Origin: Methanofervidicoccus sp. A16
GTDB taxonomy: Archaea > AGJL01 > Methanococci > Methanococcales > Methanococcaceae
Length of the DNA: 64,000 nt
Direction: 5' to 3'
Assembly (NCBI RefSeq): GCF_003351865.1
Contig: NZ_CP022242.1
Span: 62,001 to 126,000 of the forward strand
Shown here: positions 37,652 to 46,703 of the stretch, one piece after another
How positions within the stretch are numbered: position 1 is the stretch's first letter
How the letters are laid out: the number at the start of each line of letters is the position of its first letter
Program-made: the position numbers and the translations under genes
The notes under the pieces: generated by a model
Told to the model about the DNA's origin: nothing
Databases searched by the model: none
Seen by the model: the letters and a program-made list of their open reading frames with translations, nothing else

Positions 37652-39610
37652 TTATACAAAGCCTAAGAGTCGTCCAATATTGTATACTACTATACCTATC
37701 AATGTAGCCAACGTTAAGTTATACCCTACTGCAAATAATGTCCATTTTGTATTCTTTCCAGTTTCAAAGAATAAGGTTGCTATTGTGGCTAAACATGGGA
37801 TATACAGTACAGTAACTAATGTTAGGACAAATGCCTGAAGTGGTGTTAATGCATTTGCTATTGCCGACTCTCCACCGTAGGCCAGCGCCATAGTAGATAC
37901 TACCAACTCCTTAGCAATGATCCCAGCCATCAGTGCAAGTGCTCCTCTCCAGTCTATGCCCATAAGTTGAGTTATAGGTTCCACCATTCTCCCCAGTATC
38001 ATACCGTAACAGTTTTCCTCACTTGGATAGTACAGTAGGTAGTAGAACAGTATAGATCCTACCAGTATTATAGTTCCTGCCCTTATTAGGAAGTGCTTAG
38101 TATATGCCCAGGTTCTTTTAAAGATGTAACTCCAATCAGGTAGTCTAAAGGGAGGTAGTTCAAAGATAGGATCTTCAGGTTCGCCCTTTACTAGGTACTT
38201 ACTGATAACGTAGGATACAAGACCTAGGATTAGAAGGGTTATACCTACTATCCCCATTGCAAATAAGGCGTTATGTTTTTCAAAGAACATGGCAGCCATG
38301 AATGCAATTACTTCAAATCTGGCAGCACATGGGACGAGAGGTGCTACAAGGAGTGTGGCAATTCGCCTGACATGATCGGGAATCGTCCTAGTAGCTATTA
38401 AACCTGGAACGTTACATCCAAAACTGATCAGTAGAGGTATTGTGGAACCTCCACTGAGACCTATCCTAGCCATTATCTTGTGGAAGAGGGCAGAGACCCT
38501 TGCAAGATATCCAAGACTCTCCAGTAGAGCCAGGGAGAACATCATAAAGGCCACATATGGGAAGAAGGTAAGTACCGTCCCTACTCCTCCAATTATTCCA
38601 TCTACTACAACACCTGTAAATGGCTCTGGAACTATCCCACTTGCATACTCTCCTAAATACCCAAAAAAGGTATCAATATACTCTATAAATACATCACCTA
38701 ACCCTATAACAAAACTGTATGTTATATACATAACAATGAAGAAAACTATTATTCCATATACTGGGTGGAGGAGTATTTTATCTATATCGTCGAATATTAT
38801 ATTCTCCTTCCAGATGCCCTTCAGTATCTCATCTATCTTTTTGTACCTCTCTTCAGCAACATAACTCTCTGCGTCATGTTTTAACTCCCTTTCCAACTCC
38901 TCCTTTATTTTCTTTGCCTCATTTAACAGATCTTCATTCTTTTTAAATAACTCTAGAACCTCAGGATCGCTCTCTAGGAAGGATATAGCCAGCCATCTCT
39001 TTGGAACTCCTTTAAACTTCCCATCTGTAGGTAGAGGATACCTCTCTAACTTTTCAACTATCTTATCTATTGTACCCTCCAACAGTTCAGAGTATCTAAT
39101 TTCGCAGGATATAGGCTTATAATTCAGTATAGCCTCCTTTAGGTCCTCTATACCTATCTTGTACCTACCAGAGGTTTTTACAACTGTTAGTCCTCCTAAC
39201 CTCTCACTGAGTTTCTTACTATCTACTGAGATACCGTACTTCTCCGCCTCATCTATGAAGTTTAAACATACTATCGGTGATCTCCCAAGTTCTATCAACT
39301 GTAGTGTTAAGTAGAGATTTCTACTGAGATTGTTTGTATCTATCACATCTACAATAATAGCGTCCTTATTTTCAATTATGAAATCCCTTGCTATCTTCTG
39401 ATCTAGGGAGTCTGCCTTGAGGGAGTAGGTTCCTGGTAGATCGACTATGTTGAACTTTCTTCCCTTATAAACCATTGTTCCCTCTTTCTTTTCGACAGTT
39501 ACACCTGGCCAGTTACCTACCCGTTGAACCATCCCTGTTAATTCGTTGAATAATGTTGTCTTTCCAACGTTAGGTTGGCCTGCTAAACCAACAGTTTTTA
39601 TATCATCCAT
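37652..39610 (-). CDS. feoB: Ferrous iron transporter FeoB
   Basis: A 652-residue GTP-dependent Fe(II) permease. The N-terminal G domain has GQPNVGKTT (G1), DLPGTYSLK (G3) and NFID (G4). A helical domain follows to about residue 275, and the membrane part carries the two gate motifs (FFPYVAFMMFSLALLESLGYLARV, and a later CLATIATLFFE segment) and PLLISFGCNVPG. GGTGGTATA precedes the ATG. A strong archaeal promoter is visible at 39694-39712. It forms an operon with feoA and is probably iron-responsive, though no operator is evident. Confidence 0.95.
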   Translation of the reverse strand: MDDIKTVGLAGQPNVGKTTLFNELTGMVQRVGNWPGVTVEKKEGTMVYKGRKFNIVDLPGTYSLKADSLDQKIARDFIIENKDAIIVDVIDTNNLSRNLYLTLQLIELGRSPIVCLNFIDEAEKYGISVDSKKLSERLGGLTVVKTSGRYKIGIEDLKEAILNYKPISCEIRYSELLEGTIDKIVEKLERYPLPTDGKFKGVPKRWLAISFLESDPEVLELFKKNEDLLNEAKKIKEELERELKHDAESYVAEERYKKIDEILKGIWKENIIFDDIDKILLHPVYGIIVFFIVMYITYSFVIGLGDVFIEYIDTFFGYLGEYASGIVPEPFTGVVVDGIIGGVGTVLTFFPYVAFMMFSLALLESLGYLARVSALFHKIMARIGLSGGSTIPLLISFGCNVPGLIATRTIPDHVRRIATLLVAPLVPCAARFEVIAFMAAMFFEKHNALFAMGIVGITLLILGLVSYVISKYLVKGEPEDPIFELPPFRLPDWSYIFKRTWAYTKHFLIRAGTIILVGSILFYYLLYYPSEENCYGMILGRMVEPITQLMGIDWRGALALMAGIIAKELVVSTMALAYGGESAIANALTPLQAFVLTLVTVLYIPCLATIATLFFETGKNTKWTLFAVGYNLTLATLIGIVVYNIGRLLGFV

Positions 39611-39693
39611 TATACCACCTTAACAGTATTATCAATTAATAATATTATTAATCTTCTTTAAATTTATTAACCTAAATTAATTCTCAAAATATC

Positions 39694-39712
39694 CTTATAT
39701 ATACTTTTCGGT
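39694..39712 (-). promoter_or_regulatory. BRE/TATA promoter of feoB
   Basis: On the minus strand this reads ACCGAAAAGTATATATAAG: a purine-rich BRE (CCGAAAAG) followed by a TATA box. It lies 84 bases upstream of the feoB start. The identical 19-mer lies upstream of the tRNA-Ser gene. Confidence 0.75.
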
Positions 39713-39771
39713 TTTATGAATATTAAATTTATTAATTAAAGTTAAAAATGTTTCTAAATAAAAAAGAATTA

Positions 39772-39861
39772 TGGCGCGGAGGAAGGGATTTGAACCCTTG
39801 CGGGGCAGAGCCCCACCGGATTTCAAGTCCGGCGCCTTAGTCCAGGCTCGACCACCTCCGC
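39772..39861 (-). tRNA. tRNA-Ser (anticodon UGA) with encoded CCA
   Basis: The minus strand folds into a complete type II tRNA. The acceptor stem GCGGAGG pairs with CCTCCGC, followed by discriminator G and an encoded CCA. The anticodon arm CCGGA-CTTGAAA-TCCGG carries anticodon TGA (Ser UCA codons). A long variable arm (GGGGCTCTGCCCC) and a T arm (GGGTTCAAATCCC) are present. The long variable arm and discriminator G fit archaeal tRNA-Ser. No intron is seen. Confidence 0.96.
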
Positions 39862-39892
39862 TCTATTCCAAAAATAAATAAATAAAGCAATT

Positions 39893-39911
39893 CTTATATA
39901 TACTTTTCGGT
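39893..39911 (-). promoter_or_regulatory. BRE/TATA promoter of tRNA-Ser
   Basis: The minus-strand sequence ACCGAAAAGTATATATAAG is centred about 40 bases upstream of the tRNA 5' end, consistent with a short leader. It is identical to the feoB promoter. IS copy 3 begins 11 bases further upstream, so the core promoter is intact but any further upstream DNA has been replaced. Confidence 0.8.
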
Positions 39912-39921
39912 TGTATACATA

Positions 39922-40627
39922 GGACCTGTCCACTTAACATAAACACCACCTCAGTTTATTATAATACAGAACAAATAACCTACAAAAGAAGTTCCAGTTT
40001 CTAACAGGATTTTTAGCATTAATAGAGCAGAAAAAGATCTTTACCCTCTGCTTCAGAGAAGAAAACACCGATTCTATCAAACTCCCCCGCCCAAAGGTCT
40101 GATGTTCAAAGTTTAAATTAAGACTTTTTAGAGCACTAATTAGCCATGGGGCTTTATCTATAAGGAATTTAGGCTCACCCCTACAGTACTTCAGTACTTT
40201 CTTTACAAAGGACCTCGTAATTAGATGATTCCTTATTGTATAGACTCTCATTAAAATTAATTCATTCCTCTCAACATCTACAGCTGAATAAACGTAATAG
40301 TGCTTCCCGCCACCTTTAACAACAGTTTCATCCACCGCTATTAGATCTCTTTCTCTTTCCTCTGTTGTAATGGATAATTCTTCTTTAAACTTATTTATCC
40401 AGTTCCAAACTGATGTTTTTGAGACTGGATAAATCTCTGAAAGAATTCTGGCAGTTCTTCTTACTGAAGATGTCTGAATGTAGGTTGCAATGGCGAGTGT
40501 TTTAATTTCTATAGGTATTTTGTTCCTCTTAAAGATTTTTAATTCCTTTATAATATCTTTTACTCTTAGCATAATAGTATCTTATGTACATTGTTATATA
40601 TGATGTTTGTTTTATGTGGACAGGACC
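39922..40627 (-). mobile_element. IS6-like insertion sequence, copy 3 (706 bp)
   Basis: The third apparently identical copy. Its ends are GGACCTGTCCAC and GTGGACAGGACC. The flanks (TATACATA before, CAGAATTT after) give no target duplication. It lies immediately upstream of the tRNA-Ser promoter. Confidence 0.9.
39934..40572 (-). CDS. IS6-like DDE transposase, copy 3
   Basis: A 212-residue transposase identical to those at 10780 and 35405, with an intact DDE triad (D81, D139, E167). Transcription would run toward the tRNA-Ser gene, so read-through from the IS could add to tRNA-Ser expression. Confidence 0.88.
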   Translation of the reverse strand: MLRVKDIIKELKIFKRNKIPIEIKTLAIATYIQTSSVRRTARILSEIYPVSKTSVWNWINKFKEELSITTEERERDLIAVDETVVKGGGKHYYVYSAVDVERNELILMRVYTIRNHLITRSFVKKVLKYCRGEPKFLIDKAPWLISALKSLNLNFEHQTFGRGSLIESVFSSLKQRVKIFFCSINAKNPVRNWNFFCRLFVLYYNKLRWCLC

Positions 40628-41099
40628 CAGAATTTTATTATTATTCTTTAAATCATTATTTTAATATAGAACTAAGGTAAAAATAATTAAAATCAGATTC
40701 TTTTTAGGGGGTTCATTTAAGAATAAGAAGGGTCCTCTCCGTTAGTATAAATCAGAATTGTTAAAGAACCTACACCTTGTTTTTCTAATCTTTAAAAAAT
40801 GTGAGGTATGACTTATCTTTTTAATATTCTCTATCACTTATCTTTTTAATATTCTCTATCAGGGTTTTTGATAGGATCTATTACAAGATTAGTATTTAAA
40901 AGAAATTTTTATAATTTTTTTCTGGTTTGAAAGTAGTATATATTTAAATGAATAATATTAGATAAAATATTATAATTAATTTATATATTAGATATTATTA
41001 TAATAAAAAATAATAATAAAAAAATAAAATATAACTAATATAAATTATAACCTATTTAAGAATAATAAACCCTATATTAAAATAACTTTGGGGTAAAAA
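40628..41099. other. Gene-free region with a 25-bp tandem duplication
   Basis: No gene is visible. A 25-bp unit (40811-40835, ACTTATCTTTTTAATATTCT and five more bases) is repeated perfectly and directly at 40836-40860. The last 150 bases are extremely A+T-rich and should carry the promoter of the metallo-beta-lactamase-fold gene. Confidence 0.7.
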
Positions 41100-41870
41100 A
41101 TGGCAACGTACAACCTTAAATACGGACTGGATCCAAGGAAAGACCATGTTCTCTATAGGGATGAAGACCACTTGGTGATCTACCTTGGAACAAATATGTC
41201 AGGTAGTGGAGACGTAGACGTCAACAGTTATCTAATTGTAAATAAGAAGAGAGGATTTTTACTGGATCCAGGGGGATACAAGATATTTCCAAAGGTTCTC
41301 TCTAATGTTTCTAAGTATATAAATCCTAAGAATATAGAGTACATATACATGTGTCATCAGGATCCAGATGTGGCGGGAAGTGTCCCACTTTGGAGGGCTA
41401 TAACAAATGCGAAACTTGTTACAAGTTGGTTGTGGATTAGGTTCTTACCACATTTCGGATTTGAAGATGTAGACAGTGTGGCACATCCACTACCAGATGA
41501 AGGTGAGGAGATAACCTTTGGTACAACAACCTTAGAGTTTATACCTGCCCACTACCTCCACAGTCCTGGACATTTCACCATCTACGATAGACGGAGTAAA
41601 TTCCTATTTACTGGAGATATTGGAATAGCTATGTTGGAGGAACCATCTCTGATAATTGAGGATATGGATAAACATATCGAGGCTATGAAACCACTACATG
41701 AGAAATTAATGGCAAATAATCACGCTCTAAAACATTGGGTTAACAGGGTTAGGAATTTAGATATAGAGGCTATTATCCCTCAACATGGAGGGATTATCCC
41801 AAGGAAACATGTCAATAGGTTCTTCAATTTCTTAAGTAATTTGAAGTGTGGTACAGATCTACTAAGGTGA
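41100..41870 (+). CDS. Di-iron metallo-beta-lactamase-fold protein (ODP-like oxygen/redox sensor)
   Basis: A 256-residue stand-alone metallo-beta-lactamase-fold protein without the flavodoxin domain of flavodiiron proteins. The di-iron ligands can be read as H86-x-D88-x-D90 (HQDPD), H154 (LHSPGH), D173 (FTGDIG) and H229 (PQHGG). This set and the HxDxD form match the ODP group, which in some bacteria senses oxygen and iron and works with chemotaxis proteins. The next gene, five bases on, encodes a soluble methyl-accepting signalling protein, which strongly suggests a sensor-transducer pair. Specificity for O2 is inference. Confidence 0.85.
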   Translation: MATYNLKYGLDPRKDHVLYRDEDHLVIYLGTNMSGSGDVDVNSYLIVNKKRGFLLDPGGYKIFPKVLSNVSKYINPKNIEYIYMCHQDPDVAGSVPLWRAITNAKLVTSWLWIRFLPHFGFEDVDSVAHPLPDEGEEITFGTTTLEFIPAHYLHSPGHFTIYDRRSKFLFTGDIGIAMLEEPSLIIEDMDKHIEAMKPLHEKLMANNHALKHWVNRVRNLDIEAIIPQHGGIIPRKHVNRFFNFLSNLKCGTDLLR

Positions 41871-41874
41871 TTAG

Positions 41875-42648
41875 ATGAAAAAAAATCATAACAAAGATAA
41901 GGATAATGATAATTTACATATAGTTTCAGATATCTTTGCAGATGCTGTTCGTATAGAATCTGCAAATAAAGAGACCTCCAAGATAATATACAACTTAGTA
42001 ACTGATATTAGTGAGTATTTTGTAAAAAATAACGAAAGGATTGTTGAAAATATAGAAAATCTATCTGAGATCATTGAAGATTTAGAAAAATTTAGAGATG
42101 ATTTTCTACCATTTTTTCAGAAGTTAGAGATATTTGCAAGGGAGTTTAATCATCTCGTTGAGAACCTACAGTACATATCTAAGATGAGTAGTTCCATAAA
42201 CGATGTTGCAAAACATACCAGTTTAATAGCCCTAAACGCCTCCATCGAGGCTGCAAGGGCTGGTGAATCTGGAAGAGGGTTTGCAGTTGTAGCCAATGAA
42301 ATTAGGGAGATGGCCAATCAAACTATGAAGTTGACGAAGGAGATTGAAAAATTCAACTCTGAAGTTATGAGAGATCTTGAAGTGTTGAAGGATGTGTTAA
42401 ATGTTATAGATAAGACAAAGGAAGGAACAAAAATGTTGGCAAAGGATATCAACGAAATCGTGGAGATAAACAACAAACTGAATAAGATTACAAAAGATCA
42501 GGAGAGATTCGTTCATGATATTAAAAGTTTAAGTGGTATATCTTTAGCAATGGAGAATTTCAATAAGATGCAGGAGAGGTTTAACAGAAAGTTAGGAGAT
42601 CTGTTAGTTCAACTGGCTATAAGTGAAAGTGGCAAAAAAGTTGGTTAA
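41875..42648 (+). CDS. Soluble methyl-accepting chemotaxis-type signalling protein
   Basis: A 257-residue, all-helical protein with the diagnostic MCP hairpin tip at about residues 110-147 ([31 protein letters not shown]). It has no membrane segment and no PAS, GAF or Cache input domain. It must receive its signal from another protein, most simply the ODP-like protein encoded just upstream. GGTGATTAG precedes the ATG and overlaps the upstream stop codon, so the two are translationally coupled. CheA/CheW/CheY are not encoded in this window. The coiled coil is shorter than in bacterial transmembrane receptors. Confidence 0.88.
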   Translation: MKKNHNKDKDNDNLHIVSDIFADAVRIESANKETSKIIYNLVTDISEYFVKNNERIVENIENLSEIIEDLEKFRDDFLPFFQKLEIFAREFNHLVENLQYISKMSSSINDVAKHTSLIALNASIEAARAGESGRGFAVVANEIREMANQTMKLTKEIEKFNSEVMRDLEVLKDVLNVIDKTKEGTKMLAKDINEIVEINNKLNKITKDQERFVHDIKSLSGISLAMENFNKMQERFNRKLGDLLVQLAISESGKKVG

Positions 42649-42666
42649 TTTCAACCTGGTGATTTC

Positions 42667-43359
42667 ATGCACAGGATGGCAAAGTCTATATTGAGTAAGA
42701 AGAGGGAGGGTAAGAACCCAATTATCGCAGAGATAAAAGTCTTCTCTCCAAAGTACGGCGATCTACTTAATGGTAGGGATGAGATAGATATCCTTAGGAT
42801 ATATGAGGAGGCAGGGGTTGCAGGTATATCCTACATTACAGATAAAAGGTACTTCAAGGGGGATTTTAACGTTTTTAAAAAGATATGTGCATCTACAGAA
42901 CTCCCTGTATTGAGGAAGGACTTTATTACATCAAAGGAGGAGATAGAAAGGACTGCAGAGGCAGAAGGGGGTGCAATCCTACTAATAGGGAGACTCCTAA
43001 AGGAGAAAACTGGGGAGTTCGTTGACTATGCCTTGGAGCATGGGTTAGATACTTTAGTTGAAGTTCATAGTAAGGAAGAGATGGAGATAGCCAAGGAGAC
43101 TAATACTACTATGATAGGGATAAACAATAGGGACATCTCTAAGTTGGAACTTGACGACGGCAACGTATCCCTTACAGCAAAGTTGTCAAGGTACCTACCA
43201 GAGGGTATTATCTCTGTCAGTGAAAGTGGTATCGCCACCTTGGAAGATCTAAAGGTAGCCCTGAAGTATACAGATGCAGCCCTTATAGGCACAAGTTTTA
43301 TGAGGGCGGAGGATACTTTAAACTTCGTTAAAAGTTTTGTAGAGGCTAAGTTATGTTAA
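42667..43359 (+). CDS. trpC: Indole-3-glycerol phosphate synthase
   Basis: A 230-residue TIM barrel that closes the indole ring in tryptophan synthesis. EIKVFSPKYGDL holds the first catalytic Lys, LRKDFI the second and IGINNRDI the strand with the conserved Asn. SVSESGIATLEDL and IGTSFMRAED form the phosphate site. GGTGATTTC precedes the ATG. It follows the chemotaxis-like gene by 18 bases, probably by read-through. trpD lies 0.8 kb on, with a membrane protein gene between. Confidence 0.93.
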   Translation: MHRMAKSILSKKREGKNPIIAEIKVFSPKYGDLLNGRDEIDILRIYEEAGVAGISYITDKRYFKGDFNVFKKICASTELPVLRKDFITSKEEIERTAEAEGGAILLIGRLLKEKTGEFVDYALEHGLDTLVEVHSKEEMEIAKETNTTMIGINNRDISKLELDDGNVSLTAKLSRYLPEGIISVSESGIATLEDLKVALKYTDAALIGTSFMRAEDTLNFVKSFVEAKLC

Positions 43360-43631
43360 GTAAAAAATGATGATTTACAGATGATATTTCGTTATTAGAG
43401 ATTTTCATCGTTTTTTATTATAATTTATTAATTATTTTTAATATTTTTATTATTCTTTTAAAATTTATAAAATAAATAGAAAGTTAGAGTTGGAAGGGGA
43501 AGTTTTTTAGGCACTATAAAGTTTGAGAAGAGAGGAAAATTTATCCCAGTACAGTAGAGAGTTCTGTAAGGTGTGTAGGAATCTTCAAGAGATAGGGGAT
43601 AAAGATAAATATAGTATAGTCTGGTGAAATT

Positions 43632-44069
43632 ATGGGATATATAAGAGATGAGATGGTTAAACCTATATTAATTGGAGGGGTTATTGGTGGAGTACTGTCG
43701 TCTGTTCCTGTAATAGCATGCTTAAACTGCTGTTGTTGTCTTCTGTACGTTCTATCTGGTGTTATCACTGCCTATTTAATGTCAAAGGAATTTGATCCAA
43801 GTGATAGGGACTATCTCATATCTGGAGCGTTAAGTGGAGGTGTTGCAGGATTTGTCAATTGTGTACTAGATACTCTAATAACTTTTATCACATATGGAGT
43901 AATGGCTCCCTTTATGGCAAATTACTACACCTCTGAGTATATGAATATGATGATGGGGGGACCTACGTCTTTAATGATATTCACTATACTAAGTATCCCT
44001 CTATATATAATATTGGGTGCTATCTTTGGAGCTGTTGGAGGAATGTTGTATGGAAAATTAATGAAATAA
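43632..44069 (+). CDS. Small membrane protein with CCCC motif
   Basis: A 145-residue membrane protein with three or four hydrophobic segments (about residues 10-48, 63-90, 113-143), glycine-rich throughout, and a distinctive CLNCCCCLLYVLSG stretch at the first one. Similar small glycine-zipper proteins with a CCCC run occur in archaea as far as I recall, but no function is known to me. GGTGAAATT precedes the ATG. It lies between trpC and trpD without an obvious link to tryptophan synthesis. Confidence 0.7.
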   Translation: MGYIRDEMVKPILIGGVIGGVLSSVPVIACLNCCCCLLYVLSGVITAYLMSKEFDPSDRDYLISGALSGGVAGFVNCVLDTLITFITYGVMAPFMANYYTSEYMNMMMGGPTSLMIFTILSIPLYIILGAIFGAVGGMLYGKLMK

Positions 44070-44175
44070 ATATAATAATTTTTTATTTATTATAATATTT
44101 TTATTTATTTTAACCATTAAGGACAGCCTCTGGAGTCATTGGAACAATATTTAAAAGTTTTATGGGGGTCAACTT

Positions 44176-45174
44176 ATGCTGAGTAAGATCGTAGAAGGAT
44201 ACGATCTAACCTTCGAAGAGGCTTATAATCTATTTAACCAATTACTTGAGGAGAGCGATGTAAGAATAGGTGCCTACCTTACAGCACTTCAGACTAAAGG
44301 TGTCACCTCTGAAGAGATCGCAGGTTTTGCAAAGGCTATGAGAGATAGGGCCATCAAGGTGGATCTTGGCAGAGGTATAGTAGATACCTGTGGAACTGGA
44401 GGAGATAGATCCTCCACTGTAAATGTAAGTACAGCAGTGTCTATAATACTCTCAACCTTTACGAAGGTTGCAAAACATGGAAATGTATCTGTTACCTCTA
44501 AAAGTGGTTCTGCAGATGTACTGAGGGCACTAGGTATTGAGATAGACATTCCACCTGAAGAGGCAAAGAAGATGATTGAAGAGACGAACTTTGTATTTCT
44601 CTTTGCTCCAAGATATCATCCAGCCCTAAAGAGGATCATGCCTGTTAGGAAGGAATTGGGCATAAAAACTATATTCAACATCTTAGGTCCTCTAACAAAT
44701 CCAGCGAATCCAGAGTATCAGATGGTAGGTGTCAACGCTCCAGATCTGGTGGAGAAGGTTGGAGAGGCTTTGAAGTTGTTAGGGGTTAAGAGGGCCCTTG
44801 TAGTCCATGGGGATGGTCTCGACGAGTTGGATCCAAGAGGTCCCTCAAAGGTATGTGAAGTTGTAGGGAATAAAATTGAGACCTATACTCTATCTCCAGA
44901 GGATTTTGGATTGGAGAGGACGAAGATAGTGCCATGTGGTAGTCCTGAGGAGAGTGCAGAGAGGATACTTAAGGCATTCTCTGGTAAGAGGAACGAGGAT
45001 AGAAACTTTATAGTACTAAATGCCTCTGCAGTTCTCTATACCTGTGGGATAGCGTCAGATTATTCAGAGGCGGTAGAGATGGTAAGTAATGCCATAGACA
45101 GCGGTGAAGTGTTAGAGAAGTTGGAGGATATAAGGAGGTATTCAGAAAAGTTGAAATCAGAGAGTTCGAAATAA
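44176..45174 (+). CDS. trpD: Anthranilate phosphoribosyltransferase
   Basis: A 332-residue enzyme that transfers phosphoribose from PRPP to anthranilate. The PRPP site is DTCGTGGDRSSTVNVSTA. The KHGNVSVTSKSGSADVLRALG segment and FLFAPRYHPALKRIMPVRKELG are family hallmarks. GGGGGTC precedes the ATG. It belongs to the tryptophan pathway with trpC but is separated from it by an unrelated membrane protein gene. Confidence 0.95.
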   Translation: MLSKIVEGYDLTFEEAYNLFNQLLEESDVRIGAYLTALQTKGVTSEEIAGFAKAMRDRAIKVDLGRGIVDTCGTGGDRSSTVNVSTAVSIILSTFTKVAKHGNVSVTSKSGSADVLRALGIEIDIPPEEAKKMIEETNFVFLFAPRYHPALKRIMPVRKELGIKTIFNILGPLTNPANPEYQMVGVNAPDLVEKVGEALKLLGVKRALVVHGDGLDELDPRGPSKVCEVVGNKIETYTLSPEDFGLERTKIVPCGSPEESAERILKAFSGKRNEDRNFIVLNASAVLYTCGIASDYSEAVEMVSNAIDSGEVLEKLEDIRRYSEKLKSESSK

Positions 45175-46397
45175 GAGAATTTGTTTTAAAAACTCCTAAC
45201 CTATTAATTAGTATTCCTTTCTATATTCTCAAGAGTTAAAAGGTAAACCTTTATTGTTGGTAAGAACTTTATCCCTGGTTATAGTGGAACCAGCATACAT
45301 GGTTTACTTTTTTAATGTTTTTTTAGTATTAAAGAACAAATTTGATTGTACCATTTTCTTATCAAAAAACTCTCGATAAAATTTTAAATTAAAACTATTA
45401 TAAGAAATTAAAAATAAAAACTCATACTCTGATAAATTTGGAAAGTTATAAACAATAGATGATTTCCTAATCTGCTATTGAACATTTAGAGGGAATAACG
45501 ACCTTCTTAGAATGATTATGGTAAAATTCTCTCCTTATTTTTAAAATGTTTTTTTATTATTTTATTTAATTATTATTTTTAACTTAGTCTCCATCAAAAG
45601 CAGAAATTAGAAAATATTAAACTTTAAAGATAAAAATGAACATATTACAAAAAATATCAGAGGATTACTTTCTCCAAATGTTTAGAAATTAGATAGAAAA
45701 TATCTATAATTGTTTATACTTTTTAAAAATTTATATTCGAGACAGGAAAAAGAGTGTTTTTATTTTTCAAATACTTTTTTCCATTTTTATACAATTTTTT
45801 ATTATTTATCAACCTCATCAAAAGAGATAATTTAAAAACAGAAAAAATAAATAAGGGTTGTAAAAAAGAGTTATAAACGAGATATTCACTCCCTAATACT
45901 GGAAAACGGAAAACTCTAAAATATCTTTTGATACCTTTTTCTTTATCTTAGTGTTTAGAAATTTAATTATATATTTATAAAGTAGGGTTTTTACTATTTT
46001 TTAATTACCGTCTTAATTCCTATCAAAGTAATAAATTAAAAAAAACAATAAAATATAACTTTATAAAATAAAAAATTATAAAAATTTATTGTAAAAATTA
46101 AGGAATTTAAAATATAAAAAAATTTTTTTCTTCTCTAAATTATCATTTTAAACTATTAATAAAGAAATGGGTGTTCTTCGCTCCTGGCCATTGGAACGGG
46201 AGAGGATGATTCTTCAGATATTTTCTAAATTACAACTCTTTTTTATTATTTTTCTAATTACTACATAATGGAAACTAAGACTTTATTATCCGCAATATAT
46301 CCCTATTACATTTTTTAAACCCTTAATGACTTTATATGTGAGAACACAAATAGTTTTACTATAAGTCTAAATAATTACAACTACCAGGTGTAAGGAT
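45175..46397. other. 1.2-kb gene-free region with eroded repeat-element ends
   Basis: No gene of note is visible. Several strings resemble ends of the dispersed inverted-repeat family: CTTAGTCTCCATCAAAA near 45593, CCTCATCAAAAGAGATAATTT near 45812, and a pair CTTAATTCCTATCAAAG near 46011 with GGAAACTAAGACT near 46270-46282 that could bound a decayed element of about 270 bp. The right end must hold the promoter for 46398. Confidence 0.5.
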
Positions 46398-46694
46398 ATG
46401 GATAACCATACCCATACAGCGAGACTTATAACTATCCTCTCTGTTGAAGAGGGACTGAAGACAGAGTTAGCCCATAGTATAAGAGTTAGGGCCAATATAG
46501 AAAAGAGATCGTTAAAAAATGAAGATACTGTAGCAGTATTCAACATAGTAGGTACTACAAGTTATCAGGTTTTTTTCATAGACGATAAGAATAGTTTGGA
46601 TGTTATAAAATCAGAGTTAGATAAAATGGGCGTACTACTAAACTACGACTCAGAGAAGATTTTAGAGAGGTATATTCAGAGAAAGATAAAATAG
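46398..46694 (+). CDS. Small conserved methanogen-type protein
   Basis: A 98-residue soluble protein of unknown function. It is predicted to contain strands (TARLITILSVEE, DTVAVFNIVG, SYQVFFIDD) and a C-terminal helix (SEKILERYIQRKIK). No catalytic motif is visible. It lies nine bases upstream of the next gene, with which it forms a small operon. I cannot give it a family with confidence. Confidence 0.65.
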   Translation: MDNHTHTARLITILSVEEGLKTELAHSIRVRANIEKRSLKNEDTVAVFNIVGTTSYQVFFIDDKNSLDVIKSELDKMGVLLNYDSEKILERYIQRKIK

Positions 46695-46703
46695 AGTGAT
46701 ACT

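Noticed and set aside
45593-46282. Further members of the inverted-repeat family
   Set aside because: End-like strings exist but interior similarity and flanking repeats are too poor to define elements; only noted in the region entry.
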